Positions 10,564 to 19,024 are shown, counted from the stretch's first letter. The stretch is 42,429 nucleotides of DNA from Caldifarciminota bacterium (GCA_020343455.1 CP070795.1:1088711-1131139); one strand, 5' to 3'. Numbers and translations are program-made. Notes: generated by a model not told the origin, from the sequence alone.

Positions 10564-11714
10564 TTCTTACGCAGGGTCTTCAGGTGTTCGATCGCTTCGC
10601 GCCGGCTCGCAAGTTTCTTGTCGATTTGCAGCACGAACATCTTTCTAAGTATTCTTGCATATTGCTTGTCAGGTTTGAAACCATATTTACGGAGGTCTTT
10701 TCCTGTTATGAAGGGCTTAATGCGCTTCAGCGCGTGAAAGGTCTTGATTCTTTCCTGCAGCTCGGGTTTGATCAATGTTATGGCCTCGGTAACCTCCTCG
10801 GCAACAGGAGAGAGAATTGTATACAACATGCTTTTCTTCGTTGTTTTGCTCAGTTTGACCATCATTTCATCAATATTCCTGAAATCATCCACGATCTCTT
10901 TATCTTTCTTGCTTAGAGGTAAACTATTCCTCGGTAATTTAGAAAGCAGGTAGTAGAATGCGTGGCTGTTCGATGCGGGCATGAGCCTCAGTTCGCTCCG
11001 CTTCAATGCAAAAATTCCATAATAGGACAAGTCATTCACCGTCTCACCATAGCTGTCCTCGGCAAAGATCAGATTCAGCTCATTGAGGATCCGCTGGCCG
11101 CTCAGCTTCTTGACCATGCCTTCTTTCACGGCCTCCCGCATCAAACGTTCTGTATCATCCTCAAGTTTGAATCCGAAGCGATTCTTGTACCTCAGGGCGC
11201 GGAAGATTCTCGTGGGGTCATCGATGAAACTGTTCCTGTGTAGTATTCGTATCAGTTTGCGCTTTATGTCGGCTAGCCCTTCAAATGGATCGAATATCTC
11301 GCCGAAGTTCTCCCGCGAGATCGACATGGCAATGGCGTTTATGGTAAAATCCCTTCGGTTCAGGTCTTCGACGATGGTGGAAGGGAAGACATGCGGCAGG
11401 TGGGCGGGCGACTGGTACTTTTCTGTCCGGGCGCTGGCTAGATCTACGCGCAACTTGTCGACGTTGATCGAAGCAGTACCGAATTCGACGTGAGCCACTA
11501 TTTTGCCCTTTATCTTTTCGTTGAGCTTGCGGGCCGCGGCAATGGCATTGCCTTCGACTACGACATCGATATCGATCGATTCGCGCCCGAGCGTGGAATC
11601 ACGAACATAGCCTCCAACGAGGTATGCGTGGTACTCGGATTTTACGAAGAAATCAATTACCTTTCGTAAAACCGATTTCTTTTTCTTCTTTGCCGAAGAT
11701 CTTAATCTTTCCAA
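10560..11714 (-). CDS. cca: CCA-adding tRNA nucleotidyltransferase / poly(A) polymerase family protein
   Basis: A class II nucleotidyltransferase of 384 residues. VGGYVRD (residues 33-39) and the catalytic DID pair (Asp48, Asp50) form the metal-binding head; RRDFTINAIA and DDPTRIFRALRYKNRF follow, as in tRNA CCA-adding enzymes and bacterial poly(A) polymerases. Sequence alone does not separate CCA, A- and CC-adding types. The TTG start lies 62 nt inside the upstream DUF3467 gene and has a GAGGA site 6 nt before it. No ATG or GTG occurs between there and the conserved domain, so the long overlap seems real. The N-terminus is lysine-rich. Confidence 0.9.
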   Translation of the reverse strand: MERLRSSAKKKKKSVLRKVIDFFVKSEYHAYLVGGYVRDSTLGRESIDIDVVVEGNAIAAARKLNEKIKGKIVAHVEFGTASINVDKLRVDLASARTEKYQSPAHLPHVFPSTIVEDLNRRDFTINAIAMSISRENFGEIFDPFEGLADIKRKLIRILHRNSFIDDPTRIFRALRYKNRFGFKLEDDTERLMREAVKEGMVKKLSGQRILNELNLIFAEDSYGETVNDLSYYGIFALKRSELRLMPASNSHAFYYLLSKLPRNSLPLSKKDKEIVDDFRNIDEMMVKLSKTTKKSMLYTILSPVAEEVTEAITLIKPELQERIKTFHALKRIKPFITGKDLRKYGFKPDKQYARILRKMFVLQIDKKLASRREAIEHLKTLRKK

Positions 11715-11949
11715 AGCGGTCCTCGTATTTCTTCACATTTTCGTCCAAGGCATTCTTCAGGAGAACAACATTCTGGGGTGTCATGATGATCCGCGTGAAT
11801 ACCTTAGCCTTTTGGGCGCCCGGCAGTACACGCAGAAAATCAAGGATGAATTCCGATGGCGTATGATGTATGCCGACCCCATTTGCATATATGCCTTCTG
11901 ACTGCTCAGGACTGATCTCGATATTCAATGGCGTTTTGGGCTTTTCCAT
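11653..11949 (-). CDS. DUF3467 family protein
   Basis: A 98-residue protein with the features of DUF3467: a polar N-terminus with PLNIEISPEQSEGIYAN, then HHTPSEFILDFLRVLPG and a C-terminal VVLLKNALDENVKKYEDRFG helix. The family's function is unknown. It is the first gene of a five-gene operon and has a good Shine-Dalgarno site (AGGAG) and its own promoter. Its last 20 codons are overlapped by the start of cca in another frame. Confidence 0.85.
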   Translation of the reverse strand: MEKPKTPLNIEISPEQSEGIYANGVGIHHTPSEFILDFLRVLPGAQKAKVFTRIIMTPQNVVLLKNALDENVKKYEDRFGKIKIFGKEEKEIGFTKGN

Positions 11950-11967
11950 AACGAATCTCCTTTTTGT

Positions 11968-11995
11968 ATTATATCCAGATACGTCCCGAAGTCAA
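11968..11995 (-). promoter_or_regulatory. Promoter of the DUF3467-cca-M50-AsmA-fpg operon (leadered)
   Basis: On the minus strand TTGACT (11995-11990), a 16-bp spacer and TATAAT (11973-11968). The ATG lies 18 nt after the -10 box, preceded by AAGGAG, so this transcript has a short leader. Confidence 0.8.
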
Positions 11996-12078
11996 CTATT
12001 CCGAGATTGCTAGGTATATTACCTGTTTAATATATTACTTACAACATCAGCCATATTATTCTGTTTACTGACATTTAT

Positions 12079-12100
12079 TGTATATTTCTTAGAATATACA
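12079..12100 (-). terminator. A/T-rich inverted repeat after the GH84 gene
   Basis: TGTATATT and AATATACA form a perfect 8-bp stem with a 6-nt loop, 30 nt beyond the stop of the last gene of the seven-gene minus operon. It may mark the end of that transcript; no T-tract follows. Confidence 0.4.
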
Positions 12101-12129
12101 TTCACACGTTAGCAGAATGAGCATTTGCG

Positions 12130-12981
12130 TTAAGGTCGAGCCGTGTGCTTCTGCAGTGCAATCCTCCATGCCTTTCTCGGAGCATAGCCATGCGGATCGC
12201 GGAAAAACTGAGCCGCGGTATGTATGAGGGGCTTGGAATCACGGTAATTGTTCATCGGGTTGATGAGTATGCCCCTGACCTTTGCGACGATACGGGCTGA
12301 GCGTCTGCGGTAAGGGAACCGGAAAGTCGTGCCCGGGATATAGTCATTGGCGAATAGGTTGTCCCAGATCAATACGGGCCTACGTAGGATCTGCGTGATC
12401 CTGGCTATGTCTTTTTCCGTTATCGACCGGGCGACGACTGCCTTTCCTGTCCAGAATATATCTATCCCGCTGCGGAGATGTTGAGCAATGTAGGTGATAT
12501 AAGCCGTTTTCTTGAATCCACGATACTGCGTCGGGCAGAAAGAGAGACTGCCCGTTTTGACCTTGTCGTTCAGGAAGTCCTGTAATGCATGCAATATCGA
12601 GAGTTGTAGCCTTGCGGTTTCGGCGGTCAGAGGTACCTCTATGTCATCGAAGAAGATGCTGTAGTCGACGATACCGGTTGCTGTCATCGTCGATATCTTC
12701 TGGACAACGTCGTCAATGTTAGGTTTGCGTACCGGGCTCAGTGCATAGATGAAATCGATCGACCGTTCTTCGCAATATCTTTTCATCCTTTCGAATTCTT
12801 TCAGTCGCTGAGCAGGGTACGGCTTCTGCCAGTTCTTCCGGTGAAATGAATCAGCTTTTGGCCCGTAAATATATGTATTTAGTCTAAGTTCCTGGAGATA
12901 ACCGATGAGGTCAAGCCTCTGACTGAGTGAGTAGGGGCGTCGGTAAAATCCTTCGACCACTCCGAAGACCTTATCGGTCAC
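12130..12981 (-). CDS. GH84-like beta-N-acetylglucosaminidase (O-GlcNAcase-like) domain protein
   Basis: A 283-residue single-domain protein matching the GH84 catalytic barrel. It has GVVEGFYRRPYS (residues 7-18), NTYIYGPKADSFHR (residues 35-48, substrate-loop lysine Lys42), the adjacent catalytic aspartates Asp112 and Asp113 in FFDDIE, then FWTGKAVV and WDNLFANDY. GH84 enzymes remove beta-linked GlcNAc from proteins or glycans. One residue of the usual K-D-D substrate loop is changed (KAD). No signal peptide is present, so the protein should be cytoplasmic, unlike many bacterial GH84 enzymes. The GTG start overlaps the upstream lipoprotein gene by 11 nt. Substrate unknown. Confidence 0.8.
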   Translation of the reverse strand: MTDKVFGVVEGFYRRPYSLSQRLDLIGYLQELRLNTYIYGPKADSFHRKNWQKPYPAQRLKEFERMKRYCEERSIDFIYALSPVRKPNIDDVVQKISTMTATGIVDYSIFFDDIEVPLTAETARLQLSILHALQDFLNDKVKTGSLSFCPTQYRGFKKTAYITYIAQHLRSGIDIFWTGKAVVARSITEKDIARITQILRRPVLIWDNLFANDYIPGTTFRFPYRRRSARIVAKVRGILINPMNNYRDSKPLIHTAAQFFRDPHGYAPRKAWRIALQKHTARP

Positions 12982-13249
12982 GTTTCAAATCCTTTAGCAG
13001 GCGGAGCCACTGTTCAGGCTTCTCCTGCAGTCTTTTCAGCTCAGGTCCGGGATCGATCCTGTACTTGGCTCTAATGGCGGCGAGCGAATCCTCTCTCACC
13101 GATGGATCCGCGAGCTTATTTCGAAGTCTGAGCTCTTCCCGGAAATACAAGGCCAGACGGTCGACACGGTCCGTATCTTTGTCAACGCACGCCAAGCACA
13201 TTAAGGAGAAAAAGCCGAGGGCAGATAGGATGCAGTATCTCAACGCCAC
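12971..13249 (-). CDS. Small putative lipoprotein
   Basis: A 92-residue protein with a hydrophobic signal segment ending CLAC (a loose lipobox, Cys at residue 21) followed by a charged, probably helical body. The sequence SVREDSLAAIRAKY recalls short secreted helical proteins but I do not recognise a family. The GTG start lies within the last codons of sppA (10-nt overlap), and the gene overlaps the GH84 start, so it belongs to the operon. Signal cleavage at Cys21 is an inference. Confidence 0.55.
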   Translation of the reverse strand: MALRYCILSALGFFSLMCLACVDKDTDRVDRLALYFREELRLRNKLADPSVREDSLAAIRAKYRIDPGPELKRLQEKPEQWLRLLKDLKRDR

Positions 13250-14067
13250 ACAAAATACAACTTGGGAAGAAGGAGATGCTCCATCGGTTCGACAAATAGA
13301 TCGATGAAGCTTATGCGCTTTGGTGGGTAGATAAGGTGTGGCCTTTCAATACCCACCATATCTCCGGCAATTTCGACCGCAGTCTCAAAGGAACCGAGCG
13401 TGTCGATGAAACCGAGCGCTTTTGCCTGGCCGCCGGTGAATACGCGGCCATCAGCGTATCTTGCCACGCTGTCGACCGGAATCATTCTGTGTTCTGCCGT
13501 GACGGCGACGAATTGATCATAGACGTCGGTGACCACTCTCTCCATCAATTGCCTTTCTCTGTCGTTCATCCTGCGATAAGATGAACCGATATCTTTATGC
13601 TCCTTGGACTTGACTGTCTCGAATTCGATACCGATCTTTTGAAGAAGCTTTTCGAGCACCGGCCATTCCATGATTACGCCAATTGATCCCGTGATCGTCC
13701 CCGGATTTGCGACGATCACGTCGCTCGGTAGGGCCAGGTAATAAGCCCCTGATGCGGCGACCGATTCCATCGAAGAGATGATAGGCTTCTTAACTCCCTG
13801 GCGCTTGACCATATCGTAGATCTCCTGTGACGCCGCAACGACTCCACCCGGCGAATTGATCCGCAAGATGATCGCTTTTATCGAAGGATCATCCCCAAAG
13901 GTTTTTAGATCCTTGAGGATGTGTTTAGGTGAATGGATGATACCGGTGATTTCGATCACTCCAACACTTCCACCAACCATCGGACTCCGTATGCCGACGC
14001 CAATCACGACGCCGATCAATATGACTGCGGCAACTACCGCAATAATAATTATGTGCTTTGTTTGCAT
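13240..14067 (-). CDS. sppA: Signal peptide peptidase SppA (36K type)
   Basis: SppA is a membrane-bound serine protease that degrades cleaved signal peptides. The 275-residue protein has an N-terminal membrane helix (residues 5-26), the INSPGGVV oxyanion segment, nucleophile Ser106 in SVAASGAYY and general base Lys158 in SKEHKDI. The 52-residue distance between them matches the short Gram-positive-type SppA. The ATG has a GGAGG site. It lies 89 nt after cdaA, the largest gap in the operon, which contains a perfect inverted repeat. Confidence 0.95.
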   Translation of the reverse strand: MQTKHIIIIAVVAAVILIGVVIGVGIRSPMVGGSVGVIEITGIIHSPKHILKDLKTFGDDPSIKAIILRINSPGGVVAASQEIYDMVKRQGVKKPIISSMESVAASGAYYLALPSDVIVANPGTITGSIGVIMEWPVLEKLLQKIGIEFETVKSKEHKDIGSSYRRMNDRERQLMERVVTDVYDQFVAVTAEHRMIPVDSVARYADGRVFTGGQAKALGFIDTLGSFETAVEIAGDMVGIERPHLIYPPKRISFIDLFVEPMEHLLLPKLYFVWR

Positions 14068-14088
14068 CTAACCTCCAAGCGTTGATAC

Positions 14089-14114
14089 GGCATTGCTATT
14101 CTGGCCGCAATGCC
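14089..14114. repeat. Perfect 8-bp inverted repeat between cdaA and sppA
   Basis: GGCATTGC and GCAATGCC flank a 10-nt loop in the only sizeable gap of the operon. No promoter of the window's consensus was found here, so attenuation or mRNA processing is possible. Confidence 0.55.
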
Positions 14115-14156
14115 CCGTTGGAATCGTGTTGACACAAGAGGGGCCACACCGGCATC

Positions 14157-14912
14157 TCATTCTTGAATGATGGCTTCGGTCGATTTCTTGAGCGTTTCGA
14201 CGTCTACTTTGGTTACCAATTTGCCTTTGTAGGCGAATGCTATTTTACCCGTCTCTTCGGATACGGCAATGCACAGGGCATCGCTCTGTTCGGCCATTCC
14301 TAGTGCAGCGCGATGCCGCAGCCCGTATGTGACACCGAGATTCGGATTTTCGCTCAGCGGCAGCACACAGCCCGCGGCGACGATCTTGTCTCCCTGGATG
14401 ACGCATGCGCCGTCGTGGAGCGGAGTTTCGGGGAAGAATATCGTTCGGAGCAGTGACGAATTCACCTGTGCATCGATGAGTACCCCGGTATCGATGATGT
14501 CCTTCAAGCCTATATTCTTCTGTAGAACTATGAGCGCACCGATACGGTCCTCCGACATTCGCTTTACAGCATCGATCATCTCATCGATGACTCCCACTTC
14601 TTCCAATTTGAGAAAGAACTTCACCGGCCTCTGACGGCCGATGCGGGCGAGCGCATTTCTGATCTCAGGTTGAAAGACGATCACAAATGCTACTACCCAA
14701 AGAGCAAGGATCGAATTCATGATCCAAGAGAGGGCTTTGAGGTCGAGCCACCTGGATATGAATGAAACCAGGAAGAAGAGGACCAGCCCAACGAGAATCG
14801 ACGTTGCTTTTGTGCCTTTGATGAATCTGAAGAAAGCATAAAGCATGAAACCGACGACTATGATATCTATGATGTCTATTGCTCTGATCGTCAGGAATCC
14901 GAATAACTTCAT
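14157..14912 (-). CDS. cdaA: Diadenylate cyclase CdaA (c-di-AMP synthase)
   Basis: CdaA condenses two ATP into cyclic di-AMP, a messenger controlling potassium, osmotic balance and cell-wall state. The 251-residue protein has three N-terminal membrane helices (about residues 12-90) and a DAC domain with the catalytic DGA motif (167-169) and RHR (199-201). Its ATG overlaps the folP stop (ATGA). A folP-cdaA neighbourhood is seen in other bacteria. TrkH/TrkA-type potassium genes, whose relatives are often c-di-AMP targets, lie elsewhere in this window. The usual CdaR/YbbR partner is absent downstream. Confidence 0.95.
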   Translation of the reverse strand: MKLFGFLTIRAIDIIDIIVVGFMLYAFFRFIKGTKATSILVGLVLFFLVSFISRWLDLKALSWIMNSILALWVVAFVIVFQPEIRNALARIGRQRPVKFFLKLEEVGVIDEMIDAVKRMSEDRIGALIVLQKNIGLKDIIDTGVLIDAQVNSSLLRTIFFPETPLHDGACVIQGDKIVAAGCVLPLSENPNLGVTYGLRHRAALGMAEQSDALCIAVSEETGKIAFAYKGKLVTKVDVETLKKSTEAIIQE

Positions 14913-16102
14913 CGTACTATTTTGTCAACAAGCTGAGCGACTCTCTTCGATTCCAAAATGTCGTGGACCCGCAGAATCGAGGCTCCATTGGCGATGAGCA
15001 ATGCCTCTATGCCCAGTGTACCTTCTAGCCTATGTTCGGGCGAGAGATCGAATGGTTTACCCACAAATGATTTCCTCGAATGACCGACCAGCACTGGCCG
15101 ATTCAGATCTTTGAATTCGGCAAGGCGGTTGATTATGGTATAGTTATCTTCCAGGCGTTTTCCAAAACCCAGTCCGGGATCGACAATGATACGGTCGGGC
15201 TCAATGCCGGAATCAACTGCATAAGCGATCCGTTCTTTGAAGAATCGGTGGATCTCATGCATCAGATCATTGTATCGCGGATTTCTCTGCATCGTTTTCG
15301 GCTTGCCTTTCATGTGCATGATTACCACACCAGCGCGCTTGCGGGCAATGAGGGGTGCCATCTTCTTGTCGAATCTGAGCCCTGAGATATCATTCACGAT
15401 GCTGACCCCATGGTCAATAGCAAGGGCTGCAACCTTGGCCTTGTAGGTATCGATCGACACCGGGACCGTCGCTATCTTCATCACCGCCGGAAGCACCATG
15501 TTCAATCTTCGCATTTCCTCTCGTTCATTGACCGGCAGGCTCCCCGGCCTGGTGGATTCAGCTCCGATATCTATGAAATCGACGCCTTCGGAGGTCATCT
15601 CGGTCACGACTTTTTCGACAACCGATTTTGTGGTGTGGGAGCTTCCGCTGTAGAACGAATCCGGGGTGAGGTTTATTATTCCCATTATGTACGTCCGTTC
15701 GAGTTTCAGGAGCCTACGATTTATCTTCAGCACAGGAGTTCCATCGTCCTTTAGAACGTGGTCCAGCTTATCTGTGATCTTGTCGAGCCAGGGCTGTTCG
15801 CACAGCCGTTGCCGGATCTTTCTCAATTCACGCCGGTTGGCAAAGAGGATGAGCGCGAATCTTCTCCCGCGACCTCCTTTGTACGCGCTCTTCGGGATCG
15901 CAGCGTCGGCACCGCAGATCAGTGCGGTCTGTTTGAGAACATTGGCCTGGGGGCATGAGAGACCCTCGAACTTCAATAATAGGTTGTCGGCTTTGTCCGC
16001 GAAAATGGAATAAGCACGTTGGTCGACGCCGATTCTCTTCAACTCTTCTCTCACTGCGCTCTTATTCTCGGGGAATAACCTTCGGACTCTTGTTTCCGTC
16101 AT
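14909..16102 (-). CDS. folP: Dihydropteroate synthase with N-terminal extension
   Basis: FolP joins pterin pyrophosphate to p-aminobenzoate in folate synthesis. The TIM-barrel part starts near residue 135 with IMGIINLTPDSFYSG, followed by DIGAESTRPG (178-187), VSIDTYK, IVNDISG and the C-terminal VLVGHSRKSF. The protein has 397 residues, about 120-130 more than a minimal DHPS. The extension is an alpha/beta-like domain (residues 1-130) that I can name no better than the N-terminal region of long FolP forms. The gene follows the HD-GYP gene by 17 nt and overlaps cdaA. Confidence 0.95.
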   Translation of the reverse strand: MTETRVRRLFPENKSAVREELKRIGVDQRAYSIFADKADNLLLKFEGLSCPQANVLKQTALICGADAAIPKSAYKGGRGRRFALILFANRRELRKIRQRLCEQPWLDKITDKLDHVLKDDGTPVLKINRRLLKLERTYIMGIINLTPDSFYSGSSHTTKSVVEKVVTEMTSEGVDFIDIGAESTRPGSLPVNEREEMRRLNMVLPAVMKIATVPVSIDTYKAKVAALAIDHGVSIVNDISGLRFDKKMAPLIARKRAGVVIMHMKGKPKTMQRNPRYNDLMHEIHRFFKERIAYAVDSGIEPDRIIVDPGLGFGKRLEDNYTIINRLAEFKDLNRPVLVGHSRKSFVGKPFDLSPEHRLEGTLGIEALLIANGASILRVHDILESKRVAQLVDKIVR

Positions 16103-16119
16103 GTCGGAATGCTCAATTC

Positions 16120-17481
16120 CTACAGGAAATACGAAGCAGGGTTGATGCCATAAAGTTGGGGGTATGTCGGCCGTATTATCTTCACTGTCTTCTCCACGGC
16201 AAGGTCGATCGTGCGTCCATCGAGCTTCTCCTTGCTTCGGTCGACGATTATCTTGACTGACGGCCGGTCGATGGTGCTTGGATTTTGCCGCATCACCACG
16301 GCCACCTCACCGGTGTCGAGTTCGAGGCAGCTGCCTACCGGGTATATGCCGAGCAGTTGAGTAAATACTTTTGCCAATATCGGGTCGAAAAGCCGGTTCT
16401 GATTCGACCAAATCACACGAAGTGCAAAGTGCGGCAGGTATGGGACGGGCTGGTAGCCGCGTGCTGTTGTCATTGCATCGTACGAATCGCAAATACGCAC
16501 GATCTTCGAGAAGAGGGTTGGTTCCTCATCGGATTCTCTTACGGGATATCCCGTACCATCGTAATTCCAGTGATGCTGGTAAGCAACGGTAATGGCGATC
16601 ATCGAGATCTCATCGAGGCCCCGTGTCTTCAATATCTCGCGCACTCCGTAATTGGAGTGCAGTTTCAGGGTCTCCCATTCATCATCCTCCAGTTTCTGTA
16701 TCTTGTTGATGAGATCCCTGGAAATCTCCACCTTGCCGATATCGTGCATTAACCCGGCCGTTCCAAGCCTCGCTAGGTTCTTGCGGTCGAGCCCGATCCT
16801 CTGTCCAAGTGCAAGTGACAGAATGCCGACATTGAGGGAGTGGTTGAACGTGTATTCGTCAAAATTCTTGATCGTCGTGAGGGCAAGAATACCGTATTCG
16901 TCGCGCGATATCGAATCGACGAGGCTGAAGATGACGCGTCGTGAGCTCTTCACATCGACGGGCCTGCCGCTCCATAGATTCTGCATCAGGTTCTTGGTGA
17001 CCTTGAGTGCCTTGAAGTAAGTCCTCTTTGCGACCTGTCCGTCCTCGAACATCTCGTCTTGTTCCTCACCCTTTTTGAGACACTCTACGGTTATGTGCTC
17101 GAATTTCCTATCTGCGCTGTTCTTCTGAAACGATGCTCTATCTTCCTTTAGCATGTTAGCAAATTGGATGATCTCTGCTTGTGTCAGACCGCGGCTGAAG
17201 GATACCGATTTTATACCCAAGTTCTTGAAAAGTGAGTTCATGAACTGAAGATTGGCGTAACTATCGATCTCGTATTTCAATCGCTGTTTGTTGAAGAAGA
17301 TGTAATCACGGTAGCGCACAAACTCAAGACTGGCCATCGTAGAGAAGAGGTCTTGTGTGTATTCAATCAATTTCTGGCCGGTATTGATTACGACATTATT
17401 GTGGATATCGTAGACCTGCACGGCTCTGCACAACGGATACAACAGCCCAATTACCGTCTTTCCTGCGATGTATACGTTCAT
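16120..17481 (-). CDS. HD-GYP phosphodiesterase-like protein with shared N-terminal module
   Basis: A 453-residue protein. Residues 1-130 form a module also found at the start of the adjacent HEAT-repeat protein. Residues 205-350 are an HD-GYP domain: His214, HD at 246-247 (LMHDIGK), His275, HH at 303-304 and DGTGYP at 308-313, then CDSYDAMTT. HD-GYP domains typically hydrolyse cyclic di-GMP. The usual Glu of the HHE segment is Trp here, so activity or nucleotide preference may differ. The C-terminal 100 residues are unassigned. No membrane helix. The ATG overlaps the HEAT gene stop by 4 nt. Confidence 0.9.
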   Translation of the reverse strand: MNVYIAGKTVIGLLYPLCRAVQVYDIHNNVVINTGQKLIEYTQDLFSTMASLEFVRYRDYIFFNKQRLKYEIDSYANLQFMNSLFKNLGIKSVSFSRGLTQAEIIQFANMLKEDRASFQKNSADRKFEHITVECLKKGEEQDEMFEDGQVAKRTYFKALKVTKNLMQNLWSGRPVDVKSSRRVIFSLVDSISRDEYGILALTTIKNFDEYTFNHSLNVGILSLALGQRIGLDRKNLARLGTAGLMHDIGKVEISRDLINKIQKLEDDEWETLKLHSNYGVREILKTRGLDEISMIAITVAYQHHWNYDGTGYPVRESDEEPTLFSKIVRICDSYDAMTTARGYQPVPYLPHFALRVIWSNQNRLFDPILAKVFTQLLGIYPVGSCLELDTGEVAVVMRQNPSTIDRPSVKIIVDRSKEKLDGRTIDLAVEKTVKIIRPTYPQLYGINPASYFL

Positions 17482-19016
17482 GTCGATCTTTCCTTTAGAA
17501 CCGTTTCACACGCGAGTTTAATGTCTCTGTCCCTCTTCTGCGTTCCTAGTTTCAGAACCTCTCGCGATTCGTCGGTATCGATGTGACTCAAGGCAAGGGC
17601 GGCAAGTCTTCGCATTACGCGGTACTTCTTGCGCCCGAACCATTTGCGTTTGTACAGAAGGTTGCGCATCAGCTCCACCATCCCGCTGTCTCTATTCGCG
17701 GTAAGATTGTTAAATACCTCACGCTGTTCGGTGAAATCGAGGTCTAGAAAGTCCCTTCTATTAATGCGCTCCAATAATGCGGTGTAGATTCCCGGGTATT
17801 TGAACTTACCGAGTATGCGCAGCGCTTTGATCCTTACTTCTACCGAGGGATCCGATATGTACTTTGCCGCTAATTCCACATGCTTGACGTCGGATATTGC
17901 GTCGACTATCGCCATTCGTATCCTCTCATCCGAATGCTGTAATAGCGGCTGGAACAACTTATCCATACCTGCCGGCTTCATGATACCAATTATCTGCACG
18001 GCATTTAGCTGGATATCTACATTTTTATGCGTCAAGAATGCGGCAACCGGACCTGGATCATTATCAGCGATGTGGGCGATGCGATGCCTCAATGCATTCA
18101 AGCGATCAGTACGTTCGATAGAAGGTACCAGCGCGATGATATGTGGAATCGATTTCTTCCTGAAAAAACCCAGAAATGCGAGGAATTCGTTGAATCGTTC
18201 GTCCTCAGGCACATTGAGCATTTCTTTGAAACCTTCGATCGCCACCTCGTTTTCAAATCTCCCGATGAAGTCAACGTCAGGGTAATCCTTAAGTTTGTAA
18301 CTTATCCTCCTGGCATTATAGAAATCTTTCATGTTGACGCATGTCTCGAGGATCTCAATCAGTCCATCGATGATCTCCTGTGAGCGTTCGATACGCAGAT
18401 AGTCGTTCAACGTTTTTATCACGATCGGCAGAATCGCCGCTTTCTCTTCGTCGGAGATGCATTTCTTCAAATTCTCAACTTCCCTGTCGTTGAGGTCGGG
18501 AATGATAATGGCATCAATATCTATCTTCTCCTTGAGAAGCAATTGCCTCAATTTTTCGTCATAATCGATCTGTTCAATTGGAACGTCAGGGACTTTGTAG
18601 TCAAGAACTTCCTCTGTTTCAATTACATAAAAAGTCACGTGTGTGAAATTGCATTCCCAGAGGCCAAGCGCAACGTCCCAATCTTTGGATGGCTGGCTGA
18701 TGACGTCTATGAAAAGGAGGAGTTCATCGGATGTCAAGCCGCTTTGGAATCCAATCGAGCGGACGCCGTCTTTGAACAACCGGAACGCGATGCTCATGTC
18801 CATCTCTTCTTCTTTGTAGACATCCCTCTCGGCATAGATCATCTTGAATTTTTCGATCTTGAGTTGAAATTCGTTGTGCTCCTTGAGGAAAGCGGATAGC
18901 TTTTGATAGAAAGGCTCAAAAAAATTCAAAAAAGAGGAATGAATCATGCCGTACATCTGCATGGCTTTGAATGATTTAGTAAGTCCAAGAATTATTTGAT
19001 CGACTTCGTCCTTCAT
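17478..19016 (-). CDS. HEAT-repeat protein with shared N-terminal module
   Basis: A 512-residue soluble protein. Residues 1-130 match the N-terminus of the downstream HD-GYP protein: IxGL, then MQMYGMIH versus VQVYDIH, then LFKDGVRSIGFQSGLTSDEL versus LFKNLGIKSVSFSRGLTQAE. The C-terminal half (about residues 300-510) contains HEAT-like helical pairs (VDIQLNAVQIIGIM, ERIRMAIVDAISDV, VEVRIKALRILGKF), a typical protein-interaction scaffold. ATG 19016 is chosen over an ATG at 19022 and a TTG at 19025 because the -10 box covers 19025-19030, leaving an 8-nt gap. It heads the seven-gene operon. Function unknown; a regulatory partner of the HD-GYP protein is likely. Confidence 0.8.
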   Translation of the reverse strand: MKDEVDQIILGLTKSFKAMQMYGMIHSSFLNFFEPFYQKLSAFLKEHNEFQLKIEKFKMIYAERDVYKEEEMDMSIAFRLFKDGVRSIGFQSGLTSDELLLFIDVISQPSKDWDVALGLWECNFTHVTFYVIETEEVLDYKVPDVPIEQIDYDEKLRQLLLKEKIDIDAIIIPDLNDREVENLKKCISDEEKAAILPIVIKTLNDYLRIERSQEIIDGLIEILETCVNMKDFYNARRISYKLKDYPDVDFIGRFENEVAIEGFKEMLNVPEDERFNEFLAFLGFFRKKSIPHIIALVPSIERTDRLNALRHRIAHIADNDPGPVAAFLTHKNVDIQLNAVQIIGIMKPAGMDKLFQPLLQHSDERIRMAIVDAISDVKHVELAAKYISDPSVEVRIKALRILGKFKYPGIYTALLERINRRDFLDLDFTEQREVFNNLTANRDSGMVELMRNLLYKRKWFGRKKYRVMRRLAALALSHIDTDESREVLKLGTQKRDRDIKLACETVLKERST

Positions 19017-19024
19017 TCTCATCA

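Noticed and set aside
12970-19016. Horizontal transfer island for the HEAT/HD-GYP/GH84 operon
   Set aside because: Base and codon use look like the neighbours, there are no integrase, tRNA or repeat boundaries, and housekeeping genes (folP, sppA, cdaA) are embedded.
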